From Blautia sp. An249 (GTDB taxonomy: Bacteria; Bacillota; Clostridia; Lachnospirales; Lachnospiraceae): DNA of 64,000 nt. The notes beneath the pieces are model-generated. The model did no database searches, had not been told where the DNA came from, and saw only the letters and a list, made by a program, of their open reading frames with translations. Shown piece after piece: positions 35,609-44,232 of the stretch (position 1 is the stretch's first letter; every line of letters starts with the position of its first letter). Both the position numbers and the translations under genes were made by a program. The stretch lies in contig NZ_NFJL01000011.1 in NCBI RefSeq assembly GCF_002159835.1, forward strand, positions 1 through 64,000. Reading direction: 5' to 3'.

Positions 35609-35674
35609 ATCTTTACCTCCATCTTATGTTTCTGTCATGCATTACACTTAATCATAACATAAATTCTCTAAAAT

Positions 35675-36664
35675 TCAAGTACGTGCTTTTCTCTTTTGGC
35701 ATATCTGGACCATCAGAGCTGCCAGGCCTGTGGTCAGCATGCAGATAAGCAGGGGTTTCATCCAGTGATAAGCCCCTTTCTCTGAAATATTCAAAAGTTC
35801 TGCCAGAAACTGTACCAGTTTCCCCACTGCCGGATGCCACAGGTAGAGATGCAAAGAATACCTGCATCCCACATAGCCCAGTCTCTTTTTCAATGGGGTC
35901 TGGCCTTCAGCCCCAGCGGCCAGGAAAAAGAAAGCAAAGGCCGCCAGAATGTTCCCTGTAAATAATTCCTTCTGTCCCCACCAGAACCGTTCAAAAACAG
36001 CCAGCAATGTTCCTGCTGTCCCTGCCGTCAGATAAAAGGTTCCTGGCAGCATCGTCTTCAGCTGTATTTGGTATCGGCGTATCCAGTGCCCCATGGCGAA
36101 AAAGGGAAGACCGGTCAGAAGAAAATTTCTGACCTGGTACCTTTTCAGCGCAAATCCGGAAAAAGAAGAAAATTCTTCCAGATACAGATGTAAAAACAAA
36201 AGAAGAGGAATGAGAAAATATGCCGCCCTTTCTTTTTTCCATTTCTCCGCCATATACCAGAGAAGGTAACAGTAAAGCAGCGCCGGCAGAAACCAGAGAT
36301 GGCTTTTCACCGGGGAAAAGTTATAAAGAAGGAAATTGGATACCGCTTTCATGGAAAAACATGTTTCCCAGTAATCCATTGCCCCTCCTCCCTGAATTTT
36401 CCAGAAACTCTCCCAGAGAAAGTAAAAGCTGTAGGCCACCAGCATCAGCTTCAGGATATGAGCTGCCTTTCCCGGAATTTTTGATACGTTCGGTTCCGAG
36501 TCTTTCGGGCAGCAGAAATAGCCGGACACCAAAAAAAACACCGGAACTGCCGTACGTGCTGCAGCATCAGCCGCTTCTCCAAACCATCCGGGGAAGGAAA
36601 AATGAATGAAAATGACGAAATATGCGGCCACTGCCTTTAAAGAATCAATGGAAGAATTTCTCAT
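35675..36664 (-). CDS. acyltransferase 3 family membrane protein
   Basis: This 329-residue integral membrane protein has about ten hydrophobic segments. The family signature is at the start: 'SIDSLKAVAAYFVIFIHFSF' with the conserved His, then 'AVPVFFLVSGYF'. Such proteins transfer acetyl or other acyl groups to cell-surface polysaccharides or peptidoglycan. The acceptor is unknown and no glycan genes are adjacent. The start follows GAGGGAG. The gene is divergent from the homocysteine methyltransferase-like gene. Confidence 0.88.
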   Translation of the reverse strand: MRNSSIDSLKAVAAYFVIFIHFSFPGWFGEAADAAARTAVPVFFLVSGYFCCPKDSEPNVSKIPGKAAHILKLMLVAYSFYFLWESFWKIQGGGAMDYWETCFSMKAVSNFLLYNFSPVKSHLWFLPALLYCYLLWYMAEKWKKERAAYFLIPLLLFLHLYLEEFSSFSGFALKRYQVRNFLLTGLPFFAMGHWIRRYQIQLKTMLPGTFYLTAGTAGTLLAVFERFWWGQKELFTGNILAAFAFFFLAAGAEGQTPLKKRLGYVGCRYSLHLYLWHPAVGKLVQFLAELLNISEKGAYHWMKPLLICMLTTGLAALMVQICQKRKART

Positions 36665-36702
36665 CTGCTCCCTCTTTTCTGAAAATGAAATCCAAGTTTT
36701 TC

Positions 36703-36731
36703 TTGTTCCTGTTTTCTCCTTCCTGTATACT
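36703..36731 (+). promoter_or_regulatory. promoter of the homocysteine methyltransferase-like gene
   Basis: TTGTTC, 17 bases, TATACT, about 45 bases upstream of the start. No S-box or other methionine riboswitch fits in the short leader. Confidence 0.6.
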
Positions 36732-36776
36732 AGAGGTAATTATGGAATCAATGAACACAAAAGGAGACTTATAATT

Positions 36777-37646
36777 ATGACAAAACAGGAATTTCAACAG
36801 CTCTCTCAGACTCTGCTGCTTCTGGACGGCGCCACCGGCTCCAATCTGATGGCCGCCGGAATGCCCAAAGGTGTCTGCACGGAAACCTGGATTCTGGAAC
36901 ATCCGGATATTTTCCGCAATCTGCAAAAAGAGTATGCGCAGGCCGGCAGCCAGGTTGTATACGCCCCTACTTTCGGCGCCAATCCCATCAGTCTCGCCCA
37001 GCATCATCTGGAAGATCAGACGGAGGAGTTAAACCGTCGTCTGGTTCAGCTTTCCAGAGACGCCGTACAGGGAAAAGCCTATATCGCCGGAGACATCACC
37101 ACCACAGGGAAACTGATGGAACCCCTTGGAGAGATGTCTTATGAAGAGGCCTTTGACTCCTACTGCAGACAGATTCAAGTTCTTTCTGAATGCGGAGTTG
37201 ATTTTCTCGCTGCTGAGACTATGATCAGCCTGGATGAAACTCTGGCTGCCTTAGACGCCGCCCAGTCGGTCTGCCAGCTTCCTGTCCTGTGTTCTCTTAC
37301 GGTAGAAGCTGACGGAAGCCTGTTTACCGGAGGAAATGTAATTGACGCCTGCGCCGCTCTGGAGGCTGCCGGAGCCAGCGCTGTAGGAATTAACTGCTCC
37401 GTAGGTCCGGATCAGCTTGTTTCCGTAGTAAAAAATATCCGTGAATCCGTATCCATCCCAGTGGTTGCAAAACCCAATGCCGGAATGCCCGAAATCACGG
37501 ATAAGGGGGAAGCCCTTTATAAAATGACCCCCGAAGAATTCGCGGGTCATATGAAGGTTCTGGTTGAACAGGGCGCCTCCATTGTGGGCGGCTGCTGCGG
37601 AACAACCCCCGAACATATCCGCTGTTTATCCCGGATTCTGAACTAA
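36777..37646 (+). CDS. homocysteine S-methyltransferase family protein
   Basis: This is a stand-alone 289-residue homocysteine-binding domain, like the first domain of cobalamin-dependent MetH or betaine-homocysteine methyltransferase. Zinc ligands are seen as NCSVGP near residue 205 and the GGCCGTTPEHI pair near the C-terminus. The start at 36777 follows AAAAGGAG. Because the folate and B12 domains are absent, it may be one part of a split methionine synthase or may use S-methylmethionine. The sequence does not tell which. It overlaps the convergent DUF362 gene by four bases. Confidence 0.88.
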   Translation: MTKQEFQQLSQTLLLLDGATGSNLMAAGMPKGVCTETWILEHPDIFRNLQKEYAQAGSQVVYAPTFGANPISLAQHHLEDQTEELNRRLVQLSRDAVQGKAYIAGDITTTGKLMEPLGEMSYEEAFDSYCRQIQVLSECGVDFLAAETMISLDETLAALDAAQSVCQLPVLCSLTVEADGSLFTGGNVIDACAALEAAGASAVGINCSVGPDQLVSVVKNIRESVSIPVVAKPNAGMPEITDKGEALYKMTPEEFAGHMKVLVEQGASIVGGCCGTTPEHIRCLSRILN

Positions 37647-38791
37647 GAAGACTTCTGTCCGGTGACCTGAATCGCCTCTGCAGGACACATTTCCTGGCAG
37701 CAGAAACAACGGATACATTTTTTATAATTATAAACCGGCGGTTTCTTTCTTCCATTTTGAAAGGCCACCGCTTTTTCCGGTACGGGACAGCTCTCTACGC
37801 AGATCCCGCACCGGATACATTTCTCAGTCACAATATAGGGTTTCTTCTGGAATCGATTGAGAACTTTCGCCATTTTATCCCAGAGATTGCTGCGGACAGG
37901 CGTCCTGTCTACCCGGAATCCGGGATTCCCATAGGTTTTCACCGCTGTCTCCATGGAGATTTCCCCTTCTTCTGACAACAGTTGTATCTCTTCCTCTTTC
38001 CAGGTTCCCAGCTTCATCTTCTCCCCATGGTAATTGGTAGGGACCAGTCTGGGATCCAGATGTATCAGTCTGCAGAATACACTGTCCAGAGCTACCGGAT
38101 CTTCTGAGAGAAGAAGAACTCCCATGACAACAGGATCGCCGGATCCGGGACCGTTTCCCTCCATGGCCGTAATTCCATCCATGATGTAAAGCCGGGGCTT
38201 CACCATCTGATTTAAGTCCACCAGCATTCTGGCGAAACTGTCCGCACTGGGATAGCGGGTATGACCCTGGGCTTTATAAAAACCATAGATAAATCCATAG
38301 CTGTTCTTTACCGCTCCGGTAATCCGCTCCAGAGCGTGGGTTTTCATCTTGGAAAGACTGACCAGCGCATCTGCCTCAGTCACTTCTTTTGCCATCATAA
38401 ATTCCCGGGCCTGTTTTCCCTGCGGATAGGAAACCCGGACTCCCTCCTGGAAATTGGCAATCCGGACTCCATAGGGCTTTAGCTGCTCATCCATCTTCGA
38501 TGCAGCCATAATTTTCTCTGTATTTCCCGTCCCGCTGGAATCTCCCGCCGTTAAATTCTCACAGCCGGATTCTCTCAGTAAACGTGCAAAAGCCCCCACA
38601 ACTGCCGGATGCGTTATGACGGCTTTCTCTGTTTCAGATTTTTTCAATAAGTTGGGCTTTAATAGAATTTTCTCATCTTTGCGAAAATACCGGGAGATTC
38701 CCCCCAGTATTTCCATTCCTGTTTTCAGTTTCTGATATACCTGCTCCTGCTCGTACGTGGGACAGGAAAGCAGTACTACTTTACTTTTCAT
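37643..38791 (-). CDS. DUF362 protein with two 4Fe-4S motifs
   Basis: This 382-residue protein has an N-terminal DUF362 domain (about 1-300; 'LKPNLLKKSETEKAVITHP', 'SLSKMKTHALERITGAVKN', each quoted in part). A C-terminal ferredoxin module (about 320-375) has two clusters, CIRCGICVESCPVP and CIRCFCCQEMCPAEA. The function is unknown. Related proteins are thought to be redox or nickel/iron-linked enzymes. Its ATG overlaps the ptsI stop as ATGA, so it is translationally coupled and is the last gene of the long amidohydrolase-pot-ptsI operon. Confidence 0.85.
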   Translation of the reverse strand: MKSKVVLLSCPTYEQEQVYQKLKTGMEILGGISRYFRKDEKILLKPNLLKKSETEKAVITHPAVVGAFARLLRESGCENLTAGDSSGTGNTEKIMAASKMDEQLKPYGVRIANFQEGVRVSYPQGKQAREFMMAKEVTEADALVSLSKMKTHALERITGAVKNSYGFIYGFYKAQGHTRYPSADSFARMLVDLNQMVKPRLYIMDGITAMEGNGPGSGDPVVMGVLLLSEDPVALDSVFCRLIHLDPRLVPTNYHGEKMKLGTWKEEEIQLLSEEGEISMETAVKTYGNPGFRVDRTPVRSNLWDKMAKVLNRFQKKPYIVTEKCIRCGICVESCPVPEKAVAFQNGRKKPPVYNYKKCIRCFCCQEMCPAEAIQVTGQKSS

Positions 38792-40416
38792 GATTTACCA
38801 GTCGCACATGCCTTTCTGATTTCTTTTCGGATAGGAAGGATATAAGCGGGAACCACCGATAACCCGTCCACTCCCATCTGAATAAATGTTTCTGTCATTG
38901 TGGGATCGGCTGCCAGTTCCCCGCAGATATAGATTTCCTTACCTTCCCCGTGAACCGCGTCAATGGCCATCTGAATCATCCGCATCAGCGCCGGATGGCG
39001 GTCGTTATAAAATTTCTTTATATGGGGATTCTGGCGATCCATAGCCAGGGTATACTGGGTCAGATCATTGGTTCCCAGACTTAAAAAGTCTGCCTCTTTG
39101 GCCAACTCCCGGCTGATCATAGCGGCCGCCGGTGTTTCAATCATATATCCGTTGGGAATGTCTTTATAGGGGATGTCTTTCTTTTTCAGTCCTTCTTTGA
39201 CTTCCTCTACAATATTCTGTATCTCCCGCACTTCTTCCATGGAAGTAATCATGGGATATAAAACTGCCAGATTCCCATAGGCGCTGGCCCGGTAGATTGC
39301 CCGAAGCTGAGCTTTAAACATCCTTCTCCGATCCAGACAGAGGCGGATTCCCCGGTTTCCCATAACCGGGTTTGCCTCTTCGGGAATCTCCATGTAGTCG
39401 GCCTGCAAGTCCGCGCCCAAATCCACGGTGCGGATTACCACCTGTTTCTCCCCCATGGTTTCCGCTATTTTTTTATAGGCGCGGAACAACTCTCCCTCCC
39501 GGGGATAATTCTCCCGCCCCATATACTGAAATTCACTTCTTAAGAGTCCGATTCCTTCCGCCCCGTAATAGAGAACGCTTTCCATATCTTCCAGACTTCC
39601 GATATTGGCAAACAACCGGATGTGTTTCCCATCGCTGGTTATATCCTGGGCATCCCTGAGCTTTAGGAGAAGCTCTCTCTCTTCCTGGTCTTCTTTCTGC
39701 TGCTTTTCATAATCCCGGCAGGTTTTTTCGTCCGGATCCAGAATCAGAGTCCCCCTGTATCCGTCCACAATGGCTGTCTTCCCATTCCATTCTTCCTGCA
39801 CCTGTACGTTGACAATACTGGGAATGTTCATGGTTTTCGCCAGAATAGACGTATGAGATACGGCTGAACCGTTTTCGGTCACAAAGGCCAGTACTTTTTC
39901 TTTTCCCAGCTCCATCATCTCCACAGGGGTAAGCTGCTGCGCAGCCAGAATCACCGGCTCTTCTCCCAGCAGCTTTTCCTTCTCAATTCCATCCAGAATA
40001 ATAATCAGACGATCCGCCAGCTCCTGGATATTTACCATCCGTTCTCTCACATACTCGTCTTCCAGCATAGAAAAGGTGGCGGCCAGCTCATCTCTGGTAG
40101 TCGCTACTGCGTAAGTGGCATTTACTTTTTCTGTGCAAATCAGACTTTCAATTGCTTTGGCGAAACTGCTGTGTTCCAGCAGATTCATATGTTTTTTAAA
40201 TATCAGCGCCTGCTGCTTTCCCATATCCCTGCAGGTTTTCTCATAAAGTTCCTGAAGTTCTTTCATAGCTTCTTTTCTTGCTCTTGCAAAACGTTCCAGT
40301 TCCCTGCGGCTGCTGGATACGGTATAATGACGAATCTGGTATTCATTTTTATGGTAATTCTGTATGGTACCAATGGCAATACCCGGAAAAGCAGCAATTC
40401 CCTGAAATACTTCCAT
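38788..40416 (-). CDS. ptsI: PTS enzyme I (PEP-protein phosphotransferase)
   Basis: This enzyme takes phosphate from PEP and passes it to HPr, the first step of all PTS sugar uptake. It is 542 residues. The phospho-histidine is near His188 in GSAVSHTSILA. The PEP-binding barrel has RTVDLGADL, and ICGELAADP has the catalytic Cys. The usual Lys after GxD is Leu here, a small oddity. The start at 40416 follows GAGGTG. A GTG three codons earlier is part of that site. No ptsH or EII gene is adjacent. It lies 30 bases after potD, an unusual neighbourhood for general PTS. Confidence 0.93.
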   Translation of the reverse strand: MEVFQGIAAFPGIAIGTIQNYHKNEYQIRHYTVSSSRRELERFARARKEAMKELQELYEKTCRDMGKQQALIFKKHMNLLEHSSFAKAIESLICTEKVNATYAVATTRDELAATFSMLEDEYVRERMVNIQELADRLIIILDGIEKEKLLGEEPVILAAQQLTPVEMMELGKEKVLAFVTENGSAVSHTSILAKTMNIPSIVNVQVQEEWNGKTAIVDGYRGTLILDPDEKTCRDYEKQQKEDQEERELLLKLRDAQDITSDGKHIRLFANIGSLEDMESVLYYGAEGIGLLRSEFQYMGRENYPREGELFRAYKKIAETMGEKQVVIRTVDLGADLQADYMEIPEEANPVMGNRGIRLCLDRRRMFKAQLRAIYRASAYGNLAVLYPMITSMEEVREIQNIVEEVKEGLKKKDIPYKDIPNGYMIETPAAAMISRELAKEADFLSLGTNDLTQYTLAMDRQNPHIKKFYNDRHPALMRMIQMAIDAVHGEGKEIYICGELAADPTMTETFIQMGVDGLSVVPAYILPIRKEIRKACATGKS

Positions 40417-40446
40417 TTTTTTCACCTCTTCGCCCTTTTATTTTTC

Positions 40447-41487
40447 TTAATCACAGGCAGCTTTAAATTCTGTCCAGTTCTTATTATACTGCATATCTGC
40501 TTCTTCGCCAATATTTTTTACAATTTCCCCTTTAGTTACAGAATCCGGAACTACCAGGTCTTCGTTTACAAATTCATCTGCTGCCTGGTTGGTGCTGTAA
40601 TATCCGATATTATTAAAGCATTCTGCTGCTACTTCCGGCTCCAGAATATAATTTACAAACTGATATGCTGCATCTTTGGACGGTGCGTCAGATGGGATAA
40701 ACATATTCATAATTCCGAATCCCAGTCCTTCTTCCGGATAAACCACTTTCAAATCCGGATTTTCCTGAAGAGCCATGGTCACCTGAGAAGTATACAGGAA
40801 GGCTACGCTTGCCTCACCGTTTAAAAGAGCATTCTGTGTATTGTCATCCTGAATCATACGGATATTCGGCGCTAATTCCAGAAGTTTCTCTCCTGTGGCT
40901 TTAATATCATCCAGGTTTTCATCATTTAAGCTTCTGCCTTCTGACAGGTTCACAATTCCGTTAATTACACGGTAGTTTGCAGTAATGGCAATGCTGTCTT
41001 TCAGAGACGGATCCCACAGATCATTGTAGCCTTTAATCTCAATATCCACCTGCTCAGGATCATAGACAATCAGAGGAATACCTGCTCCGTAAGGTACCGT
41101 ATACTCATCGTTTTCATCATAAAACTGTCCCTGATACAGAGGATTGATATTTTCAAAGTTGCTTAATTTTTCTTTGTCTAACTTTTCAGCAAGCCCTTCC
41201 TGAATGACAGACTCTAAAATATAGTCGTCTGCAATAATCACATCATAATCTCCGCCTTCTGCCTGAGCCAGTTTCTCCAGCATGGTTTCATTGGTATCGA
41301 AGTTGGAGTAAATGATTTCAATTCCTGTCTCTTCTTCAAAGTTGTCCAGAACTTCCTGGGGGAACATAGCTTCCCAGGTATACAGAACCAGTTCTCCTTT
41401 CTTTTCGTCTGAACTTCCTCCACAGCCGGAGAGTACCACAGACGCCGCTAAAACTCCTGTTAATAAGCCAGCTACTACTTTTTTCAT
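40447..41487 (-). CDS. potD: spermidine/putrescine-type binding lipoprotein
   Basis: This is the extracellular solute-binding protein of a PotABCD importer, 346 residues. A signal peptide with lipobox (VVLSGCGGSS, Cys near 22) anchors it to the membrane. 'LVLYTWEAMFPQEVLDNFE' (family start) and 'AFLYTSQVTMALQENP' are typical of PotD/PotF. Polyamines are the family's usual ligand, but specificity cannot be read here. Its ATG overlaps the potC stop (ATGA). Confidence 0.92.
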   Translation of the reverse strand: MKKVVAGLLTGVLAASVVLSGCGGSSDEKKGELVLYTWEAMFPQEVLDNFEEETGIEIIYSNFDTNETMLEKLAQAEGGDYDVIIADDYILESVIQEGLAEKLDKEKLSNFENINPLYQGQFYDENDEYTVPYGAGIPLIVYDPEQVDIEIKGYNDLWDPSLKDSIAITANYRVINGIVNLSEGRSLNDENLDDIKATGEKLLELAPNIRMIQDDNTQNALLNGEASVAFLYTSQVTMALQENPDLKVVYPEEGLGFGIMNMFIPSDAPSKDAAYQFVNYILEPEVAAECFNNIGYYSTNQAADEFVNEDLVVPDSVTKGEIVKNIGEEADMQYNKNWTEFKAACD

Positions 41488-42284
41488 ATTTGTTGTCTTC
41501 CTTTCTTATTCTTTTTACTTAGACCGGCAGCAATCTTCCACAAGATAATTACCAGAATGGTCACTGCCAGCATTAAAGTACATAAAGCATTAATTTCCGG
41601 TGTAACCCCTGTCTTCAGCTGAGTATAAACCTTTAACGGCAGGGTCGATGTTCTGGGGCCGCTTACAAATACGCTGATTACCACGTCGTCCATGGACATG
41701 GCAAACGCCAGAAGCGAACCGGATAATACAGCCGGTGTTATCATCGGCAAAGTGACATCAAAAAATGCTCGCACAGGGGTCGCCCCCAAATCCAGAGCAG
41801 CCTCTTCCAGTGCCTTATCCATCCCCACCAGTCTCGCTTTTACCTGCATTAAAATATAGGGGACGCAGAATACCGTATGAGCCACAAGCAGCGTCAGCAT
41901 TCCAAAAGGCATTCCCAAAAGAGAGAAAAAGGCTAAAAATACCATTCCCAGAATAATTTCCGGAATCATTAACGGCAAAATGGAAACATATTCAATAATT
42001 CCCTTTGACTTCCATTTCAGTTTAGCCAGACCCACAGCTCCCAGAGTTCCCAGAACCGCTGACAGAAAACAGCTTAAAACGCCCAGCAGCAGGCTGTTTC
42101 CCAGAGCTTCCATCAGGGCCTGGTTGGAAAACAGTTTTTCATACCACTGGAGAGAGAAGCCTTTCCAGCTTACAGTCAGCCGGGAATCGTTAAAGGAGTA
42201 AAGCACCACCATGGCAATGGGAAAGTACATGAAAAACAAAATGATTCCCAGATAGATATTTGCGATTTTGGAGTTCCTTTTCAA
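41484..42284 (-). CDS. potC: spermidine/putrescine ABC transporter permease
   Basis: This is a six-segment inner-membrane permease of 266 residues with the coupling motif 'EEAALDLGATPVRAFFDVTLP'-type loop around residues 165-185. The start codon is TTG, overlapping the potB stop as TTGA, with GGAGGG six bases upstream. The rare start and overlap point to coupled translation. Confidence 0.92.
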   Translation of the reverse strand: MKRNSKIANIYLGIILFFMYFPIAMVVLYSFNDSRLTVSWKGFSLQWYEKLFSNQALMEALGNSLLLGVLSCFLSAVLGTLGAVGLAKLKWKSKGIIEYVSILPLMIPEIILGMVFLAFFSLLGMPFGMLTLLVAHTVFCVPYILMQVKARLVGMDKALEEAALDLGATPVRAFFDVTLPMITPAVLSGSLLAFAMSMDDVVISVFVSGPRTSTLPLKVYTQLKTGVTPEINALCTLMLAVTILVIILWKIAAGLSKKNKKGRQQI

Positions 42285-43135
42285 TATAATCCCTCCAGTT
42301 CTTTTACATTTGTAATCTTACGGTACAGCCAGATCATAATCGTTGTCAGAATCGTCAGCACCACTGCCAGAGCCGCTGCAAAGGGCCAGTTGCTTCCCCG
42401 GTTCATCTGATCCTGAATCAGACTTCCCACTAATACAATCTTATTTCCTCCTAAAATATCTGCGATGAAAAACAGACCCATAGAAGGAATAAAGGTTAAT
42501 ATAATTCCTGAGAGCAGACCCGGCAGGGTCAGCTTCAGGGTGACTGTACGAAACGCCTGAAAAGACGTGGCGCCCAGATCCCGGGACGCTTCTATTAATG
42601 ACCAGTCCAGTTTCTCAGCGCTGGAATAAACGGAGAGGATCATAAAGGGCAGCAGGGCATAAACCATCCCCACCACAATGGCCGGGTAACTGTACAGAAT
42701 TTTCAAAGGTTCACTGATAATTCCCAGTTTTAAAAGCAGACCATTTAAAACGCCTTTGGTCTGGAGAATGATAATCCATCCATAGAGACGAATCAGAGAA
42801 TTCACCCAGAAGGGAAGCATGATAAACAGCATTACCCTCTTTTTCCATTTGGCTGACAGTTTGGCCATAAAATAGCCGAAGGGATATCCCAGCAGACTGA
42901 TAATTACCGTGCTGGTAATTGCCAGCTGAAAGGACTGTATAAAAGTCTGTAAATATACGGGATCCGTGATTCTTGTATAATTTTCCAGGGTAAATTTCCA
43001 GGTAACTCCGTATCCTTCGTTATTGGTTGCAAAACTTAAGGCCACCATGTAAACCAGCGGACCCACTAAAAATACAACAATAAACAAAAGCAGCGGCAGC
43101 ATTGGAAAAAGCCCTTGATTTTTCTTACTTTTCAT
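42281..43135 (-). CDS. potB: spermidine/putrescine ABC transporter permease
   Basis: This is the second permease subunit, 284 residues with six membrane segments and the EAA-type loop 'EASRDLGATSFQAFRTVTL' near residues 185-205. AAAGGAG precedes ATG. It overlaps potA by 11 bases and potC by four, in the standard potA-B-C-D order. Confidence 0.93.
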   Translation of the reverse strand: MKSKKNQGLFPMLPLLLFIVVFLVGPLVYMVALSFATNNEGYGVTWKFTLENYTRITDPVYLQTFIQSFQLAITSTVIISLLGYPFGYFMAKLSAKWKKRVMLFIMLPFWVNSLIRLYGWIIILQTKGVLNGLLLKLGIISEPLKILYSYPAIVVGMVYALLPFMILSVYSSAEKLDWSLIEASRDLGATSFQAFRTVTLKLTLPGLLSGIILTFIPSMGLFFIADILGGNKIVLVGSLIQDQMNRGSNWPFAAALAVVLTILTTIMIWLYRKITNVKELEGLY

Positions 43136-44207
43136 AGGACTCCTTTCTGTCCACTAAAACTGCGTTCTCGGCATTCCACCGAAAACAGATTTTCTGTCCC
43201 ACCTGTACGTCAGCATCAATTCCATAGCGGCTGGAAATCAGCTGCTTTTTGTCCTCCAGCTCCAGGATCATCCGAAGCAGGCCGCCGGCAAATGTTTTCT
43301 CTGCTACCACAGCTTCCAGACCGCAGCCGCAGCCCGGATCCAGCGCCACATTTTCGCTTCTTACTGCAAAGGTGACTTTTTCTCCCGGTTTGGGAGGCTC
43401 TCCCTGGAAAATGGCCAGGGCCTTGCCGCCGCAGGTATTTAATAGTACCTGATTGCCGGTTACACTTTCCACCACTGCGTTTAATACGTTGGCATTTCCC
43501 ACAAACCCGGCCACATAGCTGGTTCTGGGATAATTATAGACTTCGTCGGGCGTTCCGATTTGTTCAAAAAGTCCGTTATTCATAACCACAATCCGATCGG
43601 ACATATTGATTGCCTCTTCCTGGTCATGGGTAATATAGATAAAAGTAATTCCCAGTTTTTTCTGCAGCCGTTTCAGTTCTGCCTGCATGGTTCTGCGAAG
43701 CTGCAGATCCAGTGCGCCCAGAGGTTCATCCAGCAGCAGCACTTTTGGGTTATTGACCAGCGCCCGGGCAATGGCTACCCTCTGTCTCTGTCCTCCCGAC
43801 AGTTCTGCAGGTTTCCTTTTTTCAAATCCGGATAGCTGTACCAGTTCCAGCATCTGTTCCACCCGCACTTTGATTTCATCTTTTGGAACCTTTTTTAATT
43901 TCAGGCCATAACCAATATTATCTGCCACATTCATATAGGGAAACAGGGCATAACTCTGGAATACCGTATTGACGTCTCTTAAATGGGGAGGAAGATTGGT
44001 TACATCTTTTCCCTCCAGGATAACACGTCCCTCATCCGGTGTTTCCAGTCCTGCAATGATTCTGAGAGTGGTTGTTTTTCCACAGCCGGAAGAACCTAAA
44101 AAGGTAATAAACTCTCCCTTTTCTATGGATAAATTAATTCCTTCCAGAACGTCTACCTGATCAAACTTTTTTTTCACATTTTCTAACTTCAGCAGTATTT
44201 CTCCCAT
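43125..44207 (-). CDS. potA: spermidine/putrescine ABC transporter ATPase
   Basis: This is the ATPase subunit, 360 residues. The nucleotide-binding domain has Walker A GSSGCGKTT, signature LSGGQRQRVAIA, Walker B LLLDEPLGALD and the switch His in ITHDQEEA. A C-terminal TOBE-type regulatory domain (about 280-355) follows. AGGAGG precedes ATG. It starts 25 bases after the amidohydrolase gene. Confidence 0.95.
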   Translation of the reverse strand: MGEILLKLENVKKKFDQVDVLEGINLSIEKGEFITFLGSSGCGKTTTLRIIAGLETPDEGRVILEGKDVTNLPPHLRDVNTVFQSYALFPYMNVADNIGYGLKLKKVPKDEIKVRVEQMLELVQLSGFEKRKPAELSGGQRQRVAIARALVNNPKVLLLDEPLGALDLQLRRTMQAELKRLQKKLGITFIYITHDQEEAINMSDRIVVMNNGLFEQIGTPDEVYNYPRTSYVAGFVGNANVLNAVVESVTGNQVLLNTCGGKALAIFQGEPPKPGEKVTFAVRSENVALDPGCGCGLEAVVAEKTFAGGLLRMILELEDKKQLISSRYGIDADVQVGQKICFRWNAENAVLVDRKESYEK

Positions 44208-44232
44208 TCTTTCCTCCTGTCTTTCTCTCGGA

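Noticed and set aside
36732-36776. S-box or other methionine riboswitch before the homocysteine methyltransferase-like gene
   Set aside because: The leader from the predicted start is under 45 bases, too short for any such riboswitch.
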